Origin: an uncultured Pelagibacteraceae bacterium
GTDB lineage: Bacteria; Pseudomonadota; Alphaproteobacteria; Pelagibacterales; Pelagibacteraceae
Assembly (NCBI GenBank): GCA_902609855.1
Contig: CACLTL010000003.1
Coordinates: 48,001-112,000 of the forward strand
Reading direction: 5' to 3'
DNA: 64,000 nt
In this document: positions 9,657-18,871 of the stretch, piece after piece
Numbering within the stretch: the first letter of the stretch is position 1
Layout of the letters: every line of letters begins with the position of its first letter
Notes under the pieces: generated by a model
What the model was told of the DNA's origin: nothing
Seen by the model: only the letters and a program-made list of their open reading frames with translations
Database searches by the model: none
Position numbers and translations under genes: made by a program

Positions 9657-10099
9657 TATATAGTCTTGTGTTTCGGTTTATTTATTGTATCCCAAGCTTC
9701 TCCCTGGTCATCTAAAGTTACCTCGATAACTTCAGAAACAACTCGAATAATTGAGTCTCCGGCAAAAATTATTTTCATTTCATAGTTATTATCAGGAGTC
9801 TTATTTGTTTCAATAGCTAGAAAATCTAAAAATTTGTCCCTTTTTTCTTGATTTATATTTTTAGATAGTACATCTAGGACATTTTCAAATTTTAACACTG
9901 TTCTAATTCTTTTGTTTTTTCTGAACACACCTTTTTCAACATCCTCCCACATAAATCGATTTAATTGCATTAGAAAAATCTTATTTTTTTTTAGATTTGC
10001 TATATCTGTGACATTTGCAATTGAATCTTGAAGATGTGCAGAAATTACTCGCAAATCTTCCTCTGTTCTTGCTATTAGTTTTAAATTTTTTGGTTTCAT
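9656..10099 (-). CDS. DUF2948 family protein
   Basis: A 147-residue protein of the DUF2948 family, found almost only in Alphaproteobacteria and typically between murA and hisD, as here. Visible features are LKLIARTEEDLRVISAHLQDSI near the N-terminus, RFMWEDVEKG in the middle and an acidic segment VTLDDQGEAWDT near the end. No membrane segment or known catalytic motif is apparent and the function is unknown. It begins directly after the murA stop and overlaps hisD by one base, so the three genes are tightly coupled. Confidence 0.87.
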   Translation of the reverse strand: MKPKNLKLIARTEEDLRVISAHLQDSIANVTDIANLKKNKIFLMQLNRFMWEDVEKGVFRKNKRIRTVLKFENVLDVLSKNINQEKRDKFLDFLAIETNKTPDNNYEMKIIFAGDSIIRVVSEVIEVTLDDQGEAWDTINKPKHKTI

Positions 10100-11362
10100 T
10101 TAAACACGTCTAATATCTGCTTTGCAACTTTTTAGTTTTTTTTCTAATAATTCATATCCTCGATCAAGATGGTAAATTCTGTTAATAATAGTTCTTGTTT
10201 CAGCGACTAATCCTGCCAGGACTAAACTTACTGAAGCTCTTAAATCAGTCGCCATCACTTCCGCGCCATTTAATTTTGTTGGACCTTTTATTATCGCTGT
10301 TTTGTCTTTGATTTGAATTTCAGCACCCATTCTTTTTAATTCTGGAACATGCATAAATCTATTCTCGAAAATATCTTCTTTAATTTTGGAAGTGCCATTT
10401 ACTTGAGTTAAAAGTACCATTAATTGTGCCTGTAAATCAGTTGGAAACCCTGGATAAGGTTTTGTAATTATATTTATTTTTTTAAATTTTTTTCCTTTTT
10501 TTATAATAATAGATGTCTTTTTTTTAATAATTTGTATGCCTATTTTTTTTAAAACATCTATTTCACTTTTTAAATTTTTTGGATTAACTTTATTTATTAT
10601 CAGTTCTTTTCTGGCTAGCAATGCACTGGCTATCATATAGGTGCCGGCTTCTATTCTATCAAAAATCACTTCGTGAGTAATTTTTGAATTACTAATTTTA
10701 CATTCTTGAATAGATATTGTTCTTCCTTTTAAACTAATTTTTGCACCTAATTTCTTAAGAAATTTAATTAAATCTTTTACTTCAGGTTCAATAGCGCAAT
10801 TCTTTAAAACAGTTTTGCCTGCAGCTCTAAATGCTGCGAGTAAAGCATTCTCTGTTGCTCCTACTGAAATTGATGGAAAAGATATGTTCGCTCCCTTCAA
10901 ACCTTTTTTAGCCTCTGCAAATATATATCCATTTTTTATTTTAATTTTTGCACCCAATTTTTTTAGGGCAAATAAATGCAGGTCAACTGGCCTTGTTCCT
11001 ATAGCGCACCCGCCAGGTAAAGAAACTTTTGCTTTTCCATATTTAGTTAATAATGATCCCAAAACTAATACACCAGCTCTCATTGTTTTTACAAGTTTAT
11101 AAGGAGCTAAAGTATTAACTTTTTTTTCTGGTTTTTTTATTTCAAGAGTATTCTTTTTCTTTATAATCTTTGTTTTTAAACCAATAAAATTTAATAGGTC
11201 AATCATAGTAAAAATATCTTGCACCATAGGAATATTTTTTATTTTTACTTGATTGGCTAAAATTGAGGCTGCTAAAATTGGTAGTGTCGCATTTTTTGAC
11301 CCAGATATAGAAATTTTTCCACTTAACTCTTTATTTCCTTTAATAATTAGTTTTTGCATCAA
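10100..11362 (-). CDS. murA: UDP-N-acetylglucosamine 1-carboxyvinyltransferase
   Basis: First committed step of peptidoglycan synthesis: transfers enolpyruvate from PEP to UDP-GlcNAc. Length 420 is standard. The N-terminal GSKNATLPILAAS contains the conserved Lys-Asn pair. The PEP-reacting cysteine is Cys119 in LPGGCAIGTRPVDLHL, so the enzyme should be fosfomycin-sensitive by family knowledge. Other blocks are YPGFPTDLQAQ and ENRFMHVPELKRMGA. Two adjacent Met codons are possible starts; I took the first. It follows dcd by five bases. Confidence 0.97.
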   Translation of the reverse strand: MMQKLIIKGNKELSGKISISGSKNATLPILAASILANQVKIKNIPMVQDIFTMIDLLNFIGLKTKIIKKKNTLEIKKPEKKVNTLAPYKLVKTMRAGVLVLGSLLTKYGKAKVSLPGGCAIGTRPVDLHLFALKKLGAKIKIKNGYIFAEAKKGLKGANISFPSISVGATENALLAAFRAAGKTVLKNCAIEPEVKDLIKFLKKLGAKISLKGRTISIQECKISNSKITHEVIFDRIEAGTYMIASALLARKELIINKVNPKNLKSEIDVLKKIGIQIIKKKTSIIIKKGKKFKKINIITKPYPGFPTDLQAQLMVLLTQVNGTSKIKEDIFENRFMHVPELKRMGAEIQIKDKTAIIKGPTKLNGAEVMATDLRASVSLVLAGLVAETRTIINRIYHLDRGYELLEKKLKSCKADIRRV

Positions 11363-11367
11363 AAAGA

Positions 11368-11922
11368 TTAAACTTTTGGAAGTGTCACACCTTTTTGTTT
11401 CATATACTTACCTTTTCTATTGGCATAAGTTATATTTGGTTTCTCATTTCCCTTTAAAAAGATAAATTGAGCTACACCTTCATTAGCATATATTTTTGCA
11501 GGTAAGGGTGTAGTATTTGAAAATTCCAAAGTTACATGACCTTCCCATCCAGGCTCTAAAGGTGTTACATTTACTATAATTCCACATCTAGCGTAGGTCG
11601 ATTTTCCTAAACAAATAACTAAAATATTATCAGGGATTTTAAAATATTCCATTGTTCTGGCTAATGCGAATGAATTAGGGGGAATTATACATTCCTTACC
11701 AACTTTGGTGACAAAGCTTTCTTTTTTAAAAACTTTTGGATCAACTATTCCAGAATTTACATTAGTAAATATCTTAAACTCATTAGAAACTCTTGCGTCG
11801 TATCCGTAAGAGGATAAACCAAAGGAAATTTTTCCCTTTCTTACCTGTTTGTCTACGAAAGGCTTTATCATTCCTTTTTGTTTTGCAACTTTTTTAATCC
11901 ATTTATCCGATAAAACTGTCAT
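11368..11922 (-). CDS. dcd: dCTP deaminase
   Basis: Deaminates dCTP to dUTP for thymidylate synthesis. The 184-residue length is typical. The family signature [30 protein letters not shown] holds the catalytic glutamate, and [11 protein letters not shown] is conserved. Its start codon overlaps the TGA of a 35-residue basic peptide (sequence AATGACA), so it is probably translated by coupling to that peptide. It leads into murA five bases downstream. Confidence 0.96.
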   Translation of the reverse strand: MTVLSDKWIKKVAKQKGMIKPFVDKQVRKGKISFGLSSYGYDARVSNEFKIFTNVNSGIVDPKVFKKESFVTKVGKECIIPPNSFALARTMEYFKIPDNILVICLGKSTYARCGIIVNVTPLEPGWEGHVTLEFSNTTPLPAKIYANEGVAQFIFLKGNEKPNITYANRKGKYMKQKGVTLPKV

Positions 11923-12026
11923 TTTTTCTTTTTTTCTACTCTGATTTTTTTTCTCTTTTTAAGATTTTTTTTTAAGGCAGATTCACGACTTTTTATAAGA
12001 GAATCTTTTTTTTCAAAAGATTTCAT
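11919..12026 (-). CDS. Small basic protein (35 aa) overlapping dcd
   Basis: An ATG-started frame of 35 residues, [20 protein letters not shown] followed by [15 protein letters not shown], ending in a TGA that overlaps the dcd ATG. The segment [11 protein letters not shown] resembles short alphaproteobacterial proteins with an ALRxNLxRRK pattern that I recall from other genomes, but I cannot confirm this without a search. It is strongly cationic with no membrane segment, so nucleic-acid or ribosome binding is possible. The alternative is a chance frame in lysine-rich AT-rich DNA; the exact four-base overlap argues that it is translated. Confidence 0.5.
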   Translation of the reverse strand: MKSFEKKDSLIKSRESALKKNLKKRKKIRVEKKKK

Positions 12027-12035
12027 TTAAAAAAA

Positions 12036-12230
12036 TTAATTTTTATCTGGGTTTGTTAAGTCCTCTAATGTTATAGGTTTATCAATGTCATGCATTAATC
12101 TCTCCTTGGACTCTTTAGAGTTGTTGACTGAACGCTTAGCTCTTCTCTGTTCTATTCTTGCCTTTCGCTTAGCTTCTTTTTTCATAGCTTTGTCGCCTCG
12201 AGTTGATTTATAATCGTAGTGAATTCCCAT
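12036..12230 (-). CDS. Small charged hypothetical protein (64 aa)
   Basis: I chose the internal ATG at 12230 rather than an upstream ATG at 12308. It is preceded by AAGGGA with an eight-base spacer, one of the better Shine-Dalgarno sequences in the window, and the longer form would overlap most of the neighbouring gene's 3' end. The protein starts MGIHYDYKSTRGDK, has a very basic middle (KKEAKRKARIEQRRAKR) and ends with an acidic tail containing DKPITLEDLT. No domain is recognised and there is no membrane segment. Function unknown. Confidence 0.65.
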   Translation of the reverse strand: MGIHYDYKSTRGDKAMKKEAKRKARIEQRRAKRSVNNSKESKERLMHDIDKPITLEDLTNPDKN

Positions 12231-12246
12231 AAAAAGCGTCCCTTCA

Positions 12247-12435
12247 TTAATTCTTAAATTTACTTCCTGAGCTTGATTTTTGCAAGTCTCTTGAAAGAAT
12301 CTTATCAATAATAATAAATAATACCGACAAAATTACGGCAACTAATACATCTTGAAGTGGAGTGGCGTTAGGAAAACCGTAATTCCACAAAATTACTAAA
12401 ACTAACCATGCTAACCAAATAATTTTTTTAATCAT
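12247..12435 (-). CDS. Small two-helix membrane protein (62 aa)
   Basis: A 62-residue protein with two hydrophobic segments (about residues 4-18 and 28-45) separated by a short loop, FPNATPLQD, and followed by a polar tail rich in Lys and Ser. The start overlaps the 3' end of the DUF255 gene by eight bases, which supports cotranslation. No family is recognised. It lies among genes with a thioredoxin-like protein and a TVP38-type membrane protein, but no functional link can be read from the sequence. Confidence 0.65.
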   Translation of the reverse strand: MIKKIIWLAWLVLVILWNYGFPNATPLQDVLVAVILSVLFIIIDKILSRDLQKSSSGSKFKN

Positions 12436-14161
12436 CTATTTTACAACCTGTCTGATTACAATTTTTACCAGAACTAACATTTTTGAAAAAATCTAAAGCT
12501 CTGATAGCTGTCATCATATGACTCTTGTAAATATTAAGATACCCATTCAAACTTTCAGATAATTTTTTTGCCTCTTCCATCATACCTAGTCTGACCAAAT
12601 TTATTAGCATGATAGCATTACCATTAGGAATGGTATTGTCACCTATATCGATTGGTTTAAAAAATATATCATCATTATTTTTGGGGTTTTTTTGAAATAT
12701 TTTTTTATCCTCTATGAAAAATTTTAATATTGCTTCTTGAGACAATTTTCTAGCTAAATCTTTATATTTGAAATTCATTGTTTTGTCCGACAAATCATTT
12801 AATGCATTAATTAAAAATGCATAATCTTCAATGAAAACTATATCTTTTGAATAACTATGGTAAATCTTGCCTTCAATATATTTTTTTTCTATTTTAAGAA
12901 AAAATTCTTCAGCCAATTTTAAATATCCATTATTTGGCAAAATATCATCAGCAGCAAGCAACGCACTTATCATAAGGCAGTTTAAATCTAATTGAGTTTT
13001 GTCATCAAAAAAAGGTTTTTTCCTTTTTAGTCTTATTTGAAAAAGTTTCTTTAAAATTTCTTTTGTTGGTATTTCTTTTTCAACTAAAATAATTTTATTT
13101 TCCCAATTCCCCTCAGTTTTTATTTCAAAATATTTGTCAATATTTTCTATATCTTTTATTTCATCATGAGAATAAACGTAATATTTGCCTTCTACTCCAT
13201 CACTATCTGCATCAAAAGCAGAACCGAGAAAACCCTCTTTATTTAAGAAATTTTTTTTTAAAAACTCAATCGTTTGTTCTAATTTTTCTTTAAAATAACT
13301 ATCTGAATTAATTTTACAATATTTAGAAAGTAGTAATATAAATTGAGTATTATCATAAAGCATTTTCTCAAAATGGGGAATTATCCAATTTTCGTCAACC
13401 GTGTATCGTGAGATGCCGCCTTCAACATGATCATATATTCCTTTAGAGCATAGTTGTTTTAAAATTAACTCGACTGGACTCAAATACTTTCTGTTGTTAG
13501 ATGTATTATAAAAATAAAGAAGTGTTTCAAATAAATTAAATGTTGGAAATTTGGGTGCGCCTTTATAGCCGCCCTTTATTGGATCTAAATTATTTAAAGA
13601 TATTTCTAGAATTGGCTCTAGATCTTGATTTAAAACAGAATTTTTTTTTAATTCTAAACTTTTGATTATCAAATCTTTTTGATTAACTATTTTTTCTCTT
13701 TGATCTTTGTAAGCATCAGAAACTTTCTGAAGAACTTCTTTAAATGATGGTAAGCTATGTTTTGACACTTTAGGAAAATAGGTGCCTCCCATAAATGGGA
13801 CTCCGTTTTCATCTAAAAACATCGTTAATGGCCAACCTCCTCCAGTTTGATTAAATAATTGAAACGAACTTTGAAAGATAAAATCTAAATCTGGTCTTTC
13901 TTCTCTATCAACTTTTATATTAATAAATAATCTATTCATTAAATTTGCTGTTTCAATATCTTCAAAACTTTCATGAGCCATAACATGACACCAGTGACAA
14001 CTTGCATATCCGATGCTAAGCAAAATAGGTTTTTTGCTTTGTTTTGAAAATTCTAAAATTTCTTTAGACCAAGTCTGCCAATTAACTGGGTTATCTTTAT
14101 GTTGTTTTAAATATGGACTAGCGTCATTAGATAAAACATTTTCACTAATTTTTATCATCAA
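12428..14161 (-). CDS. DUF255 / thioredoxin-like domain protein (YyaL/SPATA20 family)
   Basis: The N-terminal ~170 residues are the DUF255 thioredoxin-like domain: NDASPYLKQHKDNPVNW, then GYASCHWCHVMAHESFED with a redox-type CHWC at Cys55/Cys58, then FINIKVDREERPDLD and TGGGWPLTMFLDENGVPFMGGTYFP. The rest resembles the alpha/alpha-barrel (six-hairpin glycosidase-like) half, with APKFP and HFEKMLYDN conserved. Family members are usually nearer 670 residues; this one is 577, so the C-terminal half is shortened. Physiological role is unclear in bacteria. The start overlaps the upstream TVP38-like gene by 17 bases. Confidence 0.9.
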   Translation of the reverse strand: MMIKISENVLSNDASPYLKQHKDNPVNWQTWSKEILEFSKQSKKPILLSIGYASCHWCHVMAHESFEDIETANLMNRLFINIKVDREERPDLDFIFQSSFQLFNQTGGGWPLTMFLDENGVPFMGGTYFPKVSKHSLPSFKEVLQKVSDAYKDQREKIVNQKDLIIKSLELKKNSVLNQDLEPILEISLNNLDPIKGGYKGAPKFPTFNLFETLLYFYNTSNNRKYLSPVELILKQLCSKGIYDHVEGGISRYTVDENWIIPHFEKMLYDNTQFILLLSKYCKINSDSYFKEKLEQTIEFLKKNFLNKEGFLGSAFDADSDGVEGKYYVYSHDEIKDIENIDKYFEIKTEGNWENKIILVEKEIPTKEILKKLFQIRLKRKKPFFDDKTQLDLNCLMISALLAADDILPNNGYLKLAEEFFLKIEKKYIEGKIYHSYSKDIVFIEDYAFLINALNDLSDKTMNFKYKDLARKLSQEAILKFFIEDKKIFQKNPKNNDDIFFKPIDIGDNTIPNGNAIMLINLVRLGMMEEAKKLSESLNGYLNIYKSHMMTAIRALDFFKNVSSGKNCNQTGCKIDD

Positions 14162-14867
14162 AAAATTTTTTTTTTATAATAAGAGAAATAATCATAAGAC
14201 TAGCAAACATTAGAATTGGTAAATAAATATTTGGAGATAGAATAAACTCAAGCATGTTAAATTTCTCTGATTGTGCCACGTATAAATTGAGTCCCGATCC
14301 AATTGTATTAAAAATAAAAAATCCGGGTATAAATCCAAAAAAACTTGAAAAGAAATAGTTTAATTTTTTCATTCCAAATAAAATTGGAATTAAATTTTGC
14401 AGTCCAAATGGGACTCCTAGACCTCCAATAAACCTGTAGATAAAAAAATAATAAAATTCATTTTTTTTAAATAAAACAATATATTTTTCGAATTTTTGTT
14501 CTAGGGTATTCTTTACTAAATCTCTAAAAAAGAAATCTCCAATAGAATACAAAATTAACGCGCCAACTGAAATTGAAATTATAGAAACTAAAGTTCCGAC
14601 CCATTGACCAAACAATATTCCAGAAATTATTAGCAGAGGTGCGCCAAAACCAAGAAGAGCCACCCATAAAACTGCAAAGATAAAAAAGTAAATTATATTT
14701 AAAATAATGTTTTCACTTACATAATCGCTTAAATTTTTCTGAAAATCTTTGTAATAAGAGAAATCATTTAATCTGCTAATCTCAATCCCTGTAAAAATAA
14801 AATATAAGAATACAAACAGTATGATTAAGTAAGAAAATCCTAAAAATATTTTAAAATTTTTGCTCAT
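14145..14867 (-). CDS. TVP38/TMEM64 (VTT domain) family membrane protein
   Basis: A 240-residue inner-membrane protein with about six hydrophobic segments. The VTT/DedA-like core shows as APLLIISGILFGQWVGTLVSIISISVGALILYSIGD, followed after a charged amphipathic stretch by FIYRFIGGLGVPFGLQNLIPILFGM. Proteins of this superfamily are implicated in lipid scrambling and envelope homeostasis; the substrate here is unknown. Divergent from rpmH over 50 bases and overlapping the DUF255 gene at its 3' end. Confidence 0.87.
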   Translation of the reverse strand: MSKNFKIFLGFSYLIILFVFLYFIFTGIEISRLNDFSYYKDFQKNLSDYVSENIILNIIYFFIFAVLWVALLGFGAPLLIISGILFGQWVGTLVSIISISVGALILYSIGDFFFRDLVKNTLEQKFEKYIVLFKKNEFYYFFIYRFIGGLGVPFGLQNLIPILFGMKKLNYFFSSFFGFIPGFFIFNTIGSGLNLYVAQSEKFNMLEFILSPNIYLPILMFASLMIISLIIKKKFFDDKN

Positions 14868-14917
14868 AATTTACCTGTACAATAGACAACAATTAAAATA
14901 TATACCTTTAAATATTT

Positions 14918-15052
14918 ATGAAAAGAACATATCAGCCCAGCAATTTAGTGAGGAAAAGAAGACATGGTTTTAGATCAAGAATGGCAACTAAAACTGGAAG
15001 ACAACTTATCGCTCGTAGACGAGCTAAAGGAAGAAAAACACTTTCTACCTAA
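14918..15052 (+). CDS. rpmH: 50S ribosomal protein L34
   Basis: A 44-residue protein: [20 protein letters not shown], then [20 protein letters not shown] and TLST. This is an unmistakable L34. It opens the rpmH-rnpA-yidD-yidC cluster conserved across bacteria; rnpA starts five bases after its stop. The 50 bases upstream are shared with the divergent TVP38-like gene and must hold the cluster promoter, but no clear -35/-10 pair stands out in such AT-rich DNA. Confidence 0.97.
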   Translation: MKRTYQPSNLVRKRRHGFRSRMATKTGRQLIARRRAKGRKTLST

Positions 15053-15057
15053 AATTA

Positions 15058-15408
15058 ATGGTTAAGCTTGAAAGTTTAAAAAAAAGCAACCAATTCAGAA
15101 AAGCTCTTAAGGAAAAAAAAGTTCATACAGACTACTTTTCCATATTTGCAGCCAAGAATTTTTTTAAACCTAAACATAAATCTAACTTGCTTATTAGTTT
15201 TGTAATGAAAAAAAAAATTGGAAATGCTGTTAAAAGAAACAAAATTAGAAGAAAATTAAAAGCAAATGTTCAAAAATTATTAAAAAAAAGAGGTGCAATT
15301 AATAAAGATTACACTTATATAGTTTTCGGTAAGTCTAATTCTTATGCTCAAAAACAGGATGTGCTTTTGCCATTAATGGAGAAAAGTTTTAGTAAATTTA
15401 AAAAGTAA
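15058..15408 (+). CDS. rnpA: Ribonuclease P protein component
   Basis: Protein subunit of RNase P, which helps the catalytic RNA bind precursor tRNA. It is 116 residues and basic throughout, with the RNR signature as [18 protein letters not shown] near residues 57-72, following the [12 protein letters not shown] strand. The N-terminal [24 protein letters not shown] matches the family. Start five bases after rpmH; yidD begins two bases after its stop. Confidence 0.95.
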   Translation: MVKLESLKKSNQFRKALKEKKVHTDYFSIFAAKNFFKPKHKSNLLISFVMKKKIGNAVKRNKIRRKLKANVQKLLKKRGAINKDYTYIVFGKSNSYAQKQDVLLPLMEKSFSKFKK

Positions 15409-15409
15409 A

Positions 15410-15661
15410 ATGACAAAAATTCTAATATTAATTATAAAATTATATAAGTATTTTATTTCTCCGTTGCTTGGAAATAGATGTAGATTTGTACCAACCTGTT
15501 CAGAGTATTTTATTGAAGCTCTAAGTACTCATGGTCTTATTAAAGGATTGAAATTAGGAATAAAAAGAATTTTCAAATGTCATCCTTTTAAAATACTTGG
15601 TGGTAACCATGGAATAGATTTTGTTCCTGAAGCAAATTATAAGGATAGTAAAAATGGATAA
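15410..15661 (+). CDS. yidD: Membrane protein insertion efficiency factor YidD
   Basis: An 83-residue protein with an amphipathic N-terminal helix ([20 protein letters not shown]) and the family's cysteine-rich core: [19 protein letters not shown], then KRIFKCHPF and GIDFVPE. YidD sits at the inner face of the membrane and assists YidC insertion. Its final codons overlap the yidC start by eight bases. Family and context agree. Confidence 0.96.
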   Translation: MTKILILIIKLYKYFISPLLGNRCRFVPTCSEYFIEALSTHGLIKGLKLGIKRIFKCHPFKILGGNHGIDFVPEANYKDSKNG

Positions 15662-17339
15662 TAAAAACGTATTTGTAGCTATCGCTCTTTCAATGTCTGT
15701 TTTGCTTTTCTGGGGAGCCTTTTTTGAAACACCAAAAAAACCTATTGATCCAAAAAACAATCAAAAAGTTGAACAGAAATCTGAAGCGGGCTCGATAGCC
15801 CCAACAATAAATCAGCCAACAATTGTTAAAAATATTTCTAGAGAGGACTCAATTAAAAAAGATAAAAGAATCAAAATTGAAAATAATAGTATTGTAGGTT
15901 CAATAAATTTAAAAGGTGCGCAGATTGACGATATTTCATTTAAAAAACATAAACAAAAAGTTGAGGGAGATAAAAATATTGTTTTTTTAAATCCAGCAGA
16001 GACAGAAAATGGTTTTTATATTGAAACTGGCTGGACCAGTGTTGGAAATAAAATTAAGATACCTGCAAAAGATAGTGTTTGGTCAGTAAAAGGTAATAAT
16101 ATTTTAAGTAGCAATTCTCCAATAGTACTGCAATGGAATAACGGAGAAGGAATTACATTCGAAAAAAAAATAGAATTGGACAATAAATATTTATTTAGAA
16201 TTACCCAGCAAGTTAGAAACAATTCTAATTCTTCAATTGATTTGTACCCGTACGCTCAAATGACTAGGAATAAAGTTCCTGATGACATTCAGAATTTTTA
16301 CATTCAGCATGAAGGGTTTATTGGTGTATTCGATGATGAGTTAAAAGAAGACGATTACGACGATATAAAAGAAAAGAAAATTGTAAGAGAGTCTAATGAA
16401 GGATGGCTGGGTATTACTGACAAATATTGGATGACAGCTTTTGTTCCTGAAAAAGGAAAAAATTTCAAATCAACTTTTCTTTATGACAATGGCTATAAGG
16501 CCAATTATATAATTAATGAACCAACTACAATTAACAAGTCATCCACAGGAATTAATCAATTAAGATTATTTGTTTCGGCAAAAGAAGTTGAAACAATTGA
16601 CGGATATGCTGCTGATCAAAATATTAATAAATTTGATTTAGTTATAGACTGGGGTTGGTTTTACTTTTTCACAAAACCACTATTTTTTATAATAGATTAT
16701 CTATTTAAAATTTCAGGAAATTTTGGTTATGCGATAGTTTTACTTACAATAGCAATAAGATTAATTTTTTACCCTTTAGCAAACTTCTCATTTAAATCCA
16801 TGGCAAAAATGAAAGCAGTTCAACCTGAAATGATGAGGCTAAAAGATCTTCATAAGGATGACAAAGTAAAATTACAACAAGAAATGATGGCTTTATATAG
16901 AAAAGAAAAAATTAATCCTGCATCAGGCTGTTTACCGGTATTAATTCAAATACCTTTCTTCTTTGCCATATACAAAATGTTATTTATTTCATTAGAAATG
17001 AGACACCAGCCTTTTTTTGGTTGGATAAAAGATCTGTCAGCAGCAGATCCAACTACAATTTTTAATTTGTTTGGATTGATACCATGGGATCCGCCAAGTT
17101 TTATGATTATTGGTATTTGGCCGATTTTAATGGGAGCTTCAATGTGGGTTCAGCAAAAATTAAATCCTGCTCCGGCAGATCCAGTACAAGCAAAAATTTT
17201 TGCATTCTTCCCGTTGTTTTTAACAATAATTTTAGCATCTTTTCCATCAGGTCTAGTTGTTTATTGGACAGTAAACAATATTTTAACAATTGCCCAACAA
17301 TACGTAATTGTAAAACAAACTACTGTAAAAACTAATTAA
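15654..17339 (+). CDS. yidC: Membrane protein insertase YidC
   Basis: I take the ATG at 15654, giving 561 residues beginning [24 protein letters not shown], because this is the family's N-terminal transmembrane anchor; an ATG 33 bases upstream would add an atypical leader. A large periplasmic domain (about residues 40-330) is followed by the conserved core: [19 protein letters not shown] with the hydrophilic-groove arginine, [23 protein letters not shown], and a final hairpin ending [17 protein letters not shown]. It inserts membrane proteins alone or with Sec. The argB ATG follows its stop codon with no spacer. Confidence 0.97.
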   Translation: MDNKNVFVAIALSMSVLLFWGAFFETPKKPIDPKNNQKVEQKSEAGSIAPTINQPTIVKNISREDSIKKDKRIKIENNSIVGSINLKGAQIDDISFKKHKQKVEGDKNIVFLNPAETENGFYIETGWTSVGNKIKIPAKDSVWSVKGNNILSSNSPIVLQWNNGEGITFEKKIELDNKYLFRITQQVRNNSNSSIDLYPYAQMTRNKVPDDIQNFYIQHEGFIGVFDDELKEDDYDDIKEKKIVRESNEGWLGITDKYWMTAFVPEKGKNFKSTFLYDNGYKANYIINEPTTINKSSTGINQLRLFVSAKEVETIDGYAADQNINKFDLVIDWGWFYFFTKPLFFIIDYLFKISGNFGYAIVLLTIAIRLIFYPLANFSFKSMAKMKAVQPEMMRLKDLHKDDKVKLQQEMMALYRKEKINPASGCLPVLIQIPFFFAIYKMLFISLEMRHQPFFGWIKDLSAADPTTIFNLFGLIPWDPPSFMIIGIWPILMGASMWVQQKLNPAPADPVQAKIFAFFPLFLTIILASFPSGLVVYWTVNNILTIAQQYVIVKQTTVKTN

Positions 17340-18209
17340 ATGTCTGAAAATATTTCTCTTGAAGAAATTAAAAAGTTTTGGCCAAAAGACGCTCCAGAAA
17401 TTATTAATGTTCAAAAATATGTTTCGAAATATAAGAATGAAAAAATTGTAATTAAGTATGGAGGTAATGTATTAATTGATAGGAGCGTATTCAATAACTT
17501 TATTTTAGACATCAATATTCTTAATAAGTTAGGTCTATCAGTTATTATTGTTCATGGTGGAGGGCCTAGAATTAAAAGAGAATTAGATAAAAAAAAAATT
17601 GAGTCAAAATTTATTGATGGATTAAGAGTTACTGATAAAAATATTATCAATATAGTTGAAGAGGTCCTAATTAATTTTAATAATGATATAGTTTCAAATT
17701 TAAAAAAGCTGGGGTCAAATGCAGTATCTTTTCATACAAAAGAAAATAATATTATTGAAGTTACACCTGAAAGAGAAGAGCTGGGATTTGTGGGAATTCC
17801 AAATAAAATTAACTCTCAATTAATTAATGACTCAATTAATAAAAATGAAATTCCAATAGTTGCACCTCTTGGTATAGGAAAAGATCAACAATCATATAAT
17901 ATAAACGGAGATACTGCAGCTAGTGCTATAGCTAAAAAAATCAAATCCAGAAGACTGTTGTTAATGACTAATGTTGAAGGTGTTTATGATGACCAAAAAA
18001 AACTAATTACAGAGATAAAACCCTTTGATTTAGAAAACCTTATTAAATGGAAAGTTGTTCAAGGAGGTATGATACCAAAAATAAAAAATTGTGTTGATGC
18101 GGTAGAGAACGGAGTGAGAGGTGTTGTTATTCTTGACGGAAGGAAGCCTCATTCAATATTACATGAAATTTTTTCTGATCAGGGTTCAGGGACATTAATA
18201 AGAAAATGA
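17340..18209 (+). CDS. argB: Acetylglutamate kinase
   Basis: Second enzyme of arginine synthesis, phosphorylating N-acetylglutamate. Length 289 is normal. The amino-acid kinase fold shows as IVIKYGGNVLID, VIIVHGGGPRIK and NINGDTAASAIAKKI, with a TNVEGVYDD loop. The lack of a clear extra N-terminal helix segment makes arginine sensitivity hard to judge. It directly abuts yidC; in many alphaproteobacteria engB (yihA) lies between these two and is absent here. The next gene overlaps by four bases (ATGA). Confidence 0.97.
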   Translation: MSENISLEEIKKFWPKDAPEIINVQKYVSKYKNEKIVIKYGGNVLIDRSVFNNFILDINILNKLGLSVIIVHGGGPRIKRELDKKKIESKFIDGLRVTDKNIINIVEEVLINFNNDIVSNLKKLGSNAVSFHTKENNIIEVTPEREELGFVGIPNKINSQLINDSINKNEIPIVAPLGIGKDQQSYNINGDTAASAIAKKIKSRRLLLMTNVEGVYDDQKKLITEIKPFDLENLIKWKVVQGGMIPKIKNCVDAVENGVRGVVILDGRKPHSILHEIFSDQGSGTLIRK

Positions 18210-18871
18210 AGAACTTATCAAAAATAAAATTTTGGCTATTCGACTTAGATAACACTTTATATGATGGTGCTACGAAAGTTTTTGATCAAGTAGACAAAAA
18301 AATGTCAAAATTTATATCTGAAAAACTAAATGTAAGTCTAGAAGAGGCACGAAAAATTCAAAAAAACTATTTTCAAGCATATAACACTACTTTGAATGGT
18401 ATGATTAAGCACCATAAAATAGATGCAGACGAATTTTTAGAATTTGTACATGATGTAGATCTTAGTTTTTTAAATAAAAATGAGTTTTTAGAGGAGGAAA
18501 TAAAGAAATTAGATGGAAAAAAAATAATTTTTACCAATGGATCAAGAGATCATGCTTTAAATGTAACAAAAAGAATCGGAATTGATAAGCTTTTCGACGG
18601 AATTTTTGATATACGAGATTGTGACTTTATTCCAAAGCCATCTAAAGAACCTTACAAAAAATTAATAGAAAATTACAAAATTGAGCCACAATACTGTATA
18701 TTCTTTGAGGATATAGCAAGAAATTTAAAACCAGCTCACGAATTAGGAATGAAAACAGTTTGGATAAAAAATAATGAACCTTGGGCAGCAAAGTATTCGG
18801 ATGAGAATTTTATTAACTATAAAACAGATAATTTGGCAAGATTTTTGAAGGAGATAAATGAGCTTAAATAA
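18206..18871 (+). CDS. HAD-family pyrimidine 5'-nucleotidase-like phosphatase
   Basis: A 221-residue HAD hydrolase. Motif I is [10 protein letters not shown] (residues 12-21) with the two aspartates, motif II is [10 protein letters not shown], and motif III/IV is [10 protein letters not shown] then [24 protein letters not shown]. The helical cap after motif I and the overall pattern match the yeast Sdt1-type pyrimidine nucleotidase subgroup, but substrate is not proven by sequence. Coupled to argB by an ATGA overlap and overlapping dapD by 14 bases. Confidence 0.88.
   Translation: MKNLSKIKFWLFDLDNTLYDGATKVFDQVDKKMSKFISEKLNVSLEEARKIQKNYFQAYNTTLNGMIKHHKIDADEFLEFVHDVDLSFLNKNEFLEEEIKKLDGKKIIFTNGSRDHALNVTKRIGIDKLFDGIFDIRDCDFIPKPSKEPYKKLIENYKIEPQYCIFFEDIARNLKPAHELGMKTVWIKNNEPWAAKYSDENFINYKTDNLARFLKEINELK

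Noticed and set aside
12036-12308. A 90-residue version of the small protein starting at 12308
   Set aside because: The extension overlaps the upstream membrane-protein gene and lacks a ribosome site; the ATG at 12230 has AAGGGA at good spacing.
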